This document shows positions 61,778-64,000 of a stretch of 64,000 bases of DNA, piece by piece. The position numbers and the translations under genes are program-made. The notes beneath the pieces were generated by a model. That model ran no database searches. It worked only from the letters and a program-made list of their open reading frames with translations, and was not told the DNA's origin. This stretch comes from Lichenicoccus sp964245755 (GTDB taxonomy: Bacteria > Pseudomonadota > Alphaproteobacteria > Acetobacterales > Acetobacteraceae). Positions within the stretch are counted from its first letter, which is position 1. Each line of letters begins with the position of its first letter. The stretch spans positions 1 through 64,000 of the forward strand of contig CAXTNV010000002.1 of assembly GCA_964245755.1 (NCBI GenBank). Reading direction: 5' to 3'.

Positions 61778-64000
61778 TCAGGGCCGCGCTGCCACGGCAC
61801 GCAGCCGGGCGCGGCCCTGTCGCAGCCGGTCAAGATACAGGTAGACGATGGGCGTGGTGTAGAGGGTCAGTGCCTGGCTCACGATGAGTCCGCCCACGAT
61901 CGAGATCCCCAGCGGCTGACGCAGCTCGCTGCCTTCGCCGAAGCTGAAGCACAGCGGCAGTGCGCCCAGCAACGCGGCACTCGTGGTCATCATGATCGGG
62001 CGGAAGCGCATCACCGCCGCATGGAAGATCGCCTCGCGGCTGTCCATCCCGTCCTCGCGCTCCGCCTGCAGCGCGAAGTCGATCATCAGGATCGCGTTCT
62101 TCTTGACGATGCCGATAAGCAGGATCATGCCGATCAGGGCGATGATGGTGAACGGGATCCGGAACAGGATCAGCGCCAGCACTGCCCCGACCCCCGCCGA
62201 AGGCAGTGTGGACAGGATCGTGATCGGGTGCACGAAGCTCTCGTACAGGATCCCCAGCACGATGTAGATCGCGGCAAGTGCGGCGAGCACCAGGACCTGC
62301 TCGTTGGCGAGGGATTGCCGATACACCTGCGCGGTGCCGGCGAAGCCGCCGGTGAGGTCCGCGGGTAGCCGGACCGCCTGCACCGCGCGCCCGATCGCCG
62401 CCGTCGCGTCACTCAGAGACTTGCCGGGCGGCAGGTTGAACGAGATCGTGCTCGCCACGAACTGGCTCTGGTGGTTGACCGCGAGCGGCGTGTGGCCGGG
62501 CGCGTAGCGCGCCACCGCCGAGAGCGGCACCATCGTCTCGGCCGCGGTGGCGACCGCGGCACCGCTGGAGGCGCTGCCCTTGCCGGTGGTGGCGATCGCC
62601 GCCTGCGCCGCGGTGCGCACCGCGTTGTTCGAGGCTGAACTGGCGGTGCCCGTCGTCGTGCNNNNNNNNNNNNNNNNNNNNNNNNNNNNNNNNNNNNNNN
62701 NNNNNNNNNNNNNNNNNNNNNNNNNNNNNNNNNNNNNNNNNNNNNNNNNNNNNNNNNNNNNGTTCGCCGCTGAGGCGACGGAGGAGGAGCGCGTGGTGGT
62801 GACCGGTGCGGTCGCGGTCACGGATGCGGTGGTGACGCCGGTCGCCGACCCTGCGCTGACCGATCCGGCGCTGAGTGCGCTGGTCTGCGAGCCGCTCGGC
62901 TGCGCGCCGGATGTACTGATCCAGACCTGCCTGAGCATGGAAGGGCGCTGCCAGTACTGCGGCGCCACCTCCATCACCACGTGATACTGGTTCAGCGCGT
63001 TGTAGATCGTCGACACCGAACGTTGCCCGAACGCGTCGTACAGCGTGTTGTCGATCTGGTACATGGTCAGGCCGAGCCGCGACGCGGTGTCGCGGTCGAC
63101 GACCAGGTTGGTCTCCATTCCGTTCTGCTGCTGGTCGGAGTTCAGATCGGTGAAGGTGTGATCGTGCTCGAGCGCCGCCAGCAGCTTCGGCGCCCATTGC
63201 TGCACCTCGGCGGCGTTGTCGCCCAGCACGGTGTACTGGTACTCGGCGTTGCTCTGCCGAGCGCCGACCCGGATGTCCTGCACCGGCTGCAGGAACAGCC
63301 TGCCTCCCGGCACCTGCCCTAGCTTGCGGCGCAGCCGCGCGATCACCTGTGCGATGCCGACTCGCTGGCGCAACGGCTTGAGCGAGATGTAGAGCGTTCC
63401 GGTATTGGTCTGCGCCGAGGCGCCGCCGCTGCCCGATCCGGTCGAGCCGACCACGTCCTGCACCGCCGGATCGGCGTGCACGATCGCCATCATCTGCGTG
63501 AACTTCCTGCTCATCAGCTGGAACGAGATGCCCTGGTCGGCCTGCAGGCTGCCGATCATCCGTCCGGTATCCTCCTCCGGGAAGAAGCCCTTCGGGATGA
63601 TCGTGATCAGCCACACGTTCAGCGCGACCGTGGCGAGCAGCAGCAACAGCACCAGGAGGCTGTGGTCCAGCGCCAGCTTCAGCGTGCGCGCGTAGCCGTC
63701 CTGCAGGCGGGTGAACAGGCTCCGCCGGCGCACCACCGCCGGCGCGCCGCCCGCGCGCAGGAACAGCGCGCACATCATCGGCGTCGCGGTGAGCGAGATC
63801 ACCATCGACACCAGGATCGCCACCGACAGCGTCATCGCGAACTCGCGGAACAGCCGGCCGACGATGCCGCCCATCAGCAGGATCGGCAGGAACACCGCGA
63901 TCAGCGACAGCGTGATGGAGATCACGGTGAAGCCGACCTCGCGCGCGCCGCGCAGGGCGGCCTGGATGCGCGGCACGCCGTCCTCGAGATGGCGCGAGAT
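61778..64000 (-). CDS. RND efflux permease, MdtB/MdtC-type (5' end outside window, internal gap)
   Basis: The C-terminal two-thirds of an RND transporter; the frame is open to the right edge (ENISRHLEDG-type start of the large loop at the border). Family blocks are REVGFTVISITLSLIAVFLP, SLTATPMMCALFLR, FFPEEDTGRMIGSLQADQG and LIGIVKKNAILMIDFALQAE (with the Lys of the proton relay). This fits the MdtB/MdtC subgroup. Between ISTSG and MVPLSAVARYAPG there is an Ala/Ser/Thr/Gly-rich insert of at least 100 residues, interrupted by the 100-N gap, so the frame across the gap is assumed, not shown. Confidence 0.9.
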   Translation of the reverse strand: MSRHLEDGVPRIQAALRGAREVGFTVISITLSLIAVFLPILLMGGIVGRLFREFAMTLSVAILVSMVISLTATPMMCALFLRAGGAPAVVRRRSLFTRLQDGYARTLKLALDHSLLVLLLLLATVALNVWLITIIPKGFFPEEDTGRMIGSLQADQGISFQLMSRKFTQMMAIVHADPAVQDVVGSTGSGSGGASAQTNTGTLYISLKPLRQRVGIAQVIARLRRKLGQVPGGRLFLQPVQDIRVGARQSNAEYQYTVLGDNAAEVQQWAPKLLAALEHDHTFTDLNSDQQQNGMETNLVVDRDTASRLGLTMYQIDNTLYDAFGQRSVSTIYNALNQYHVVMEVAPQYWQRPSMLRQVWISTSGAQPSGSQTSALSAGSVSAGSATGVTTASVTATAPVTTTRSSSVASAANXXXXXXXXXXXXXXXXXXXXXXXXXXXXXXXXXXTTTGTASSASNNAVRTAAQAAIATTGKGSASSGAAVATAAETMVPLSAVARYAPGHTPLAVNHQSQFVASTISFNLPPGKSLSDATAAIGRAVQAVRLPADLTGGFAGTAQVYRQSLANEQVLVLAALAAIYIVLGILYESFVHPITILSTLPSAGVGAVLALILFRIPFTIIALIGMILLIGIVKKNAILMIDFALQAEREDGMDSREAIFHAAVMRFRPIMMTTSAALLGALPLCFSFGEGSELRQPLGISIVGGLIVSQALTLYTTPIVYLYLDRLRQGRARLRAVAARP
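62662..62761. other. Scaffold gap of 100 Ns
   Basis: Exactly 100 undetermined bases, a conventional filler length, so the true gap size is unknown. It falls inside the low-complexity insert of the RND permease gene, where tandem repeats would defeat short-read assembly. Distances to the right of it are nominal. Confidence 1.

Overview
The window is a very GC-rich bacterial chromosome segment (about 70% by eye). The best guess is a member of the Acetobacteraceae (acetic acid bacteria, Alphaproteobacteria). The strongest pointer is a pentose-phosphate operon built around a fused transaldolase/glucose-6-phosphate isomerase and a short, NAD-type 6-phosphogluconate dehydrogenase, an arrangement I know from Gluconobacter and Gluconacetobacter relatives. 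Small alphaproteobacterial families (MarC, CHCC zinc finger, the sppA-ihfB pair) agree. I cannot name a genus. I see no rRNA, CRISPR array, transposase, integrase or prophage.

Layout. Positions 1-3086 hold the end of an AcrB-type RND pump. Positions 3317-15226 are one plus-strand operon, mostly with 4-nt stop/start overlaps: tkt, tal-pgi, gnd, zwf, two HAD phosphatases, pgl, rpiA, gntK and a YaiI-type gene. It supplies the oxidative and non-oxidative pentose-phosphate branches plus gluconate entry. Positions 25304-15316 (minus) carry a CHCC zinc protein, DNA polymerase I, a Sco1-like copper chaperone, a complete peptide-type ABC importer and an O-methyltransferase. Positions 25376-27245 hold a lipoprotein hydrolase, tRNA-Arg(CCG) and a zinc-ribbon protein.

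Positions 27491-37628 are the most unusual part. This tightly overlapping glycan cluster contains an SDR epimerase, a glycosidase-SDR fusion, a B12-binding radical SAM enzyme, a GT4 glycosyltransferase and three tandem CgeB-like glycosyltransferases of identical length. A convergent DUF2142 membrane protein closes it.

Positions 37750-47795 hold an ArsB-type transporter, a LuxR-type regulator with a degenerate receiver, a cold-shock locus, MarC, a solitary 462-residue secreted protein, an aldehyde dehydrogenase, SppA, IhfB and small proteins. Positions 48901-55605 hold a GDP-mannose enzyme, LysR and Lrp regulators, thioredoxin reductase and two lipid-linked-sugar glycosyltransferases. Positions 55661-61623 hold the flagellar stator genes in the order motB-motA, Nudix and GAF (fRMsr) genes, tRNA-Arg(ACG), guaA and a DUF892-like protein. 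A MdtB/MdtC-type RND pump runs off the right edge and contains a 100-N scaffold gap.

Sequence-quality caveats: the G7-C-G8 tracts at 7935 and 35023 look like base-calling damage inside genes. The conserved N-termini of polA and of the gene ending at 48808 extend upstream of any normal start codon.
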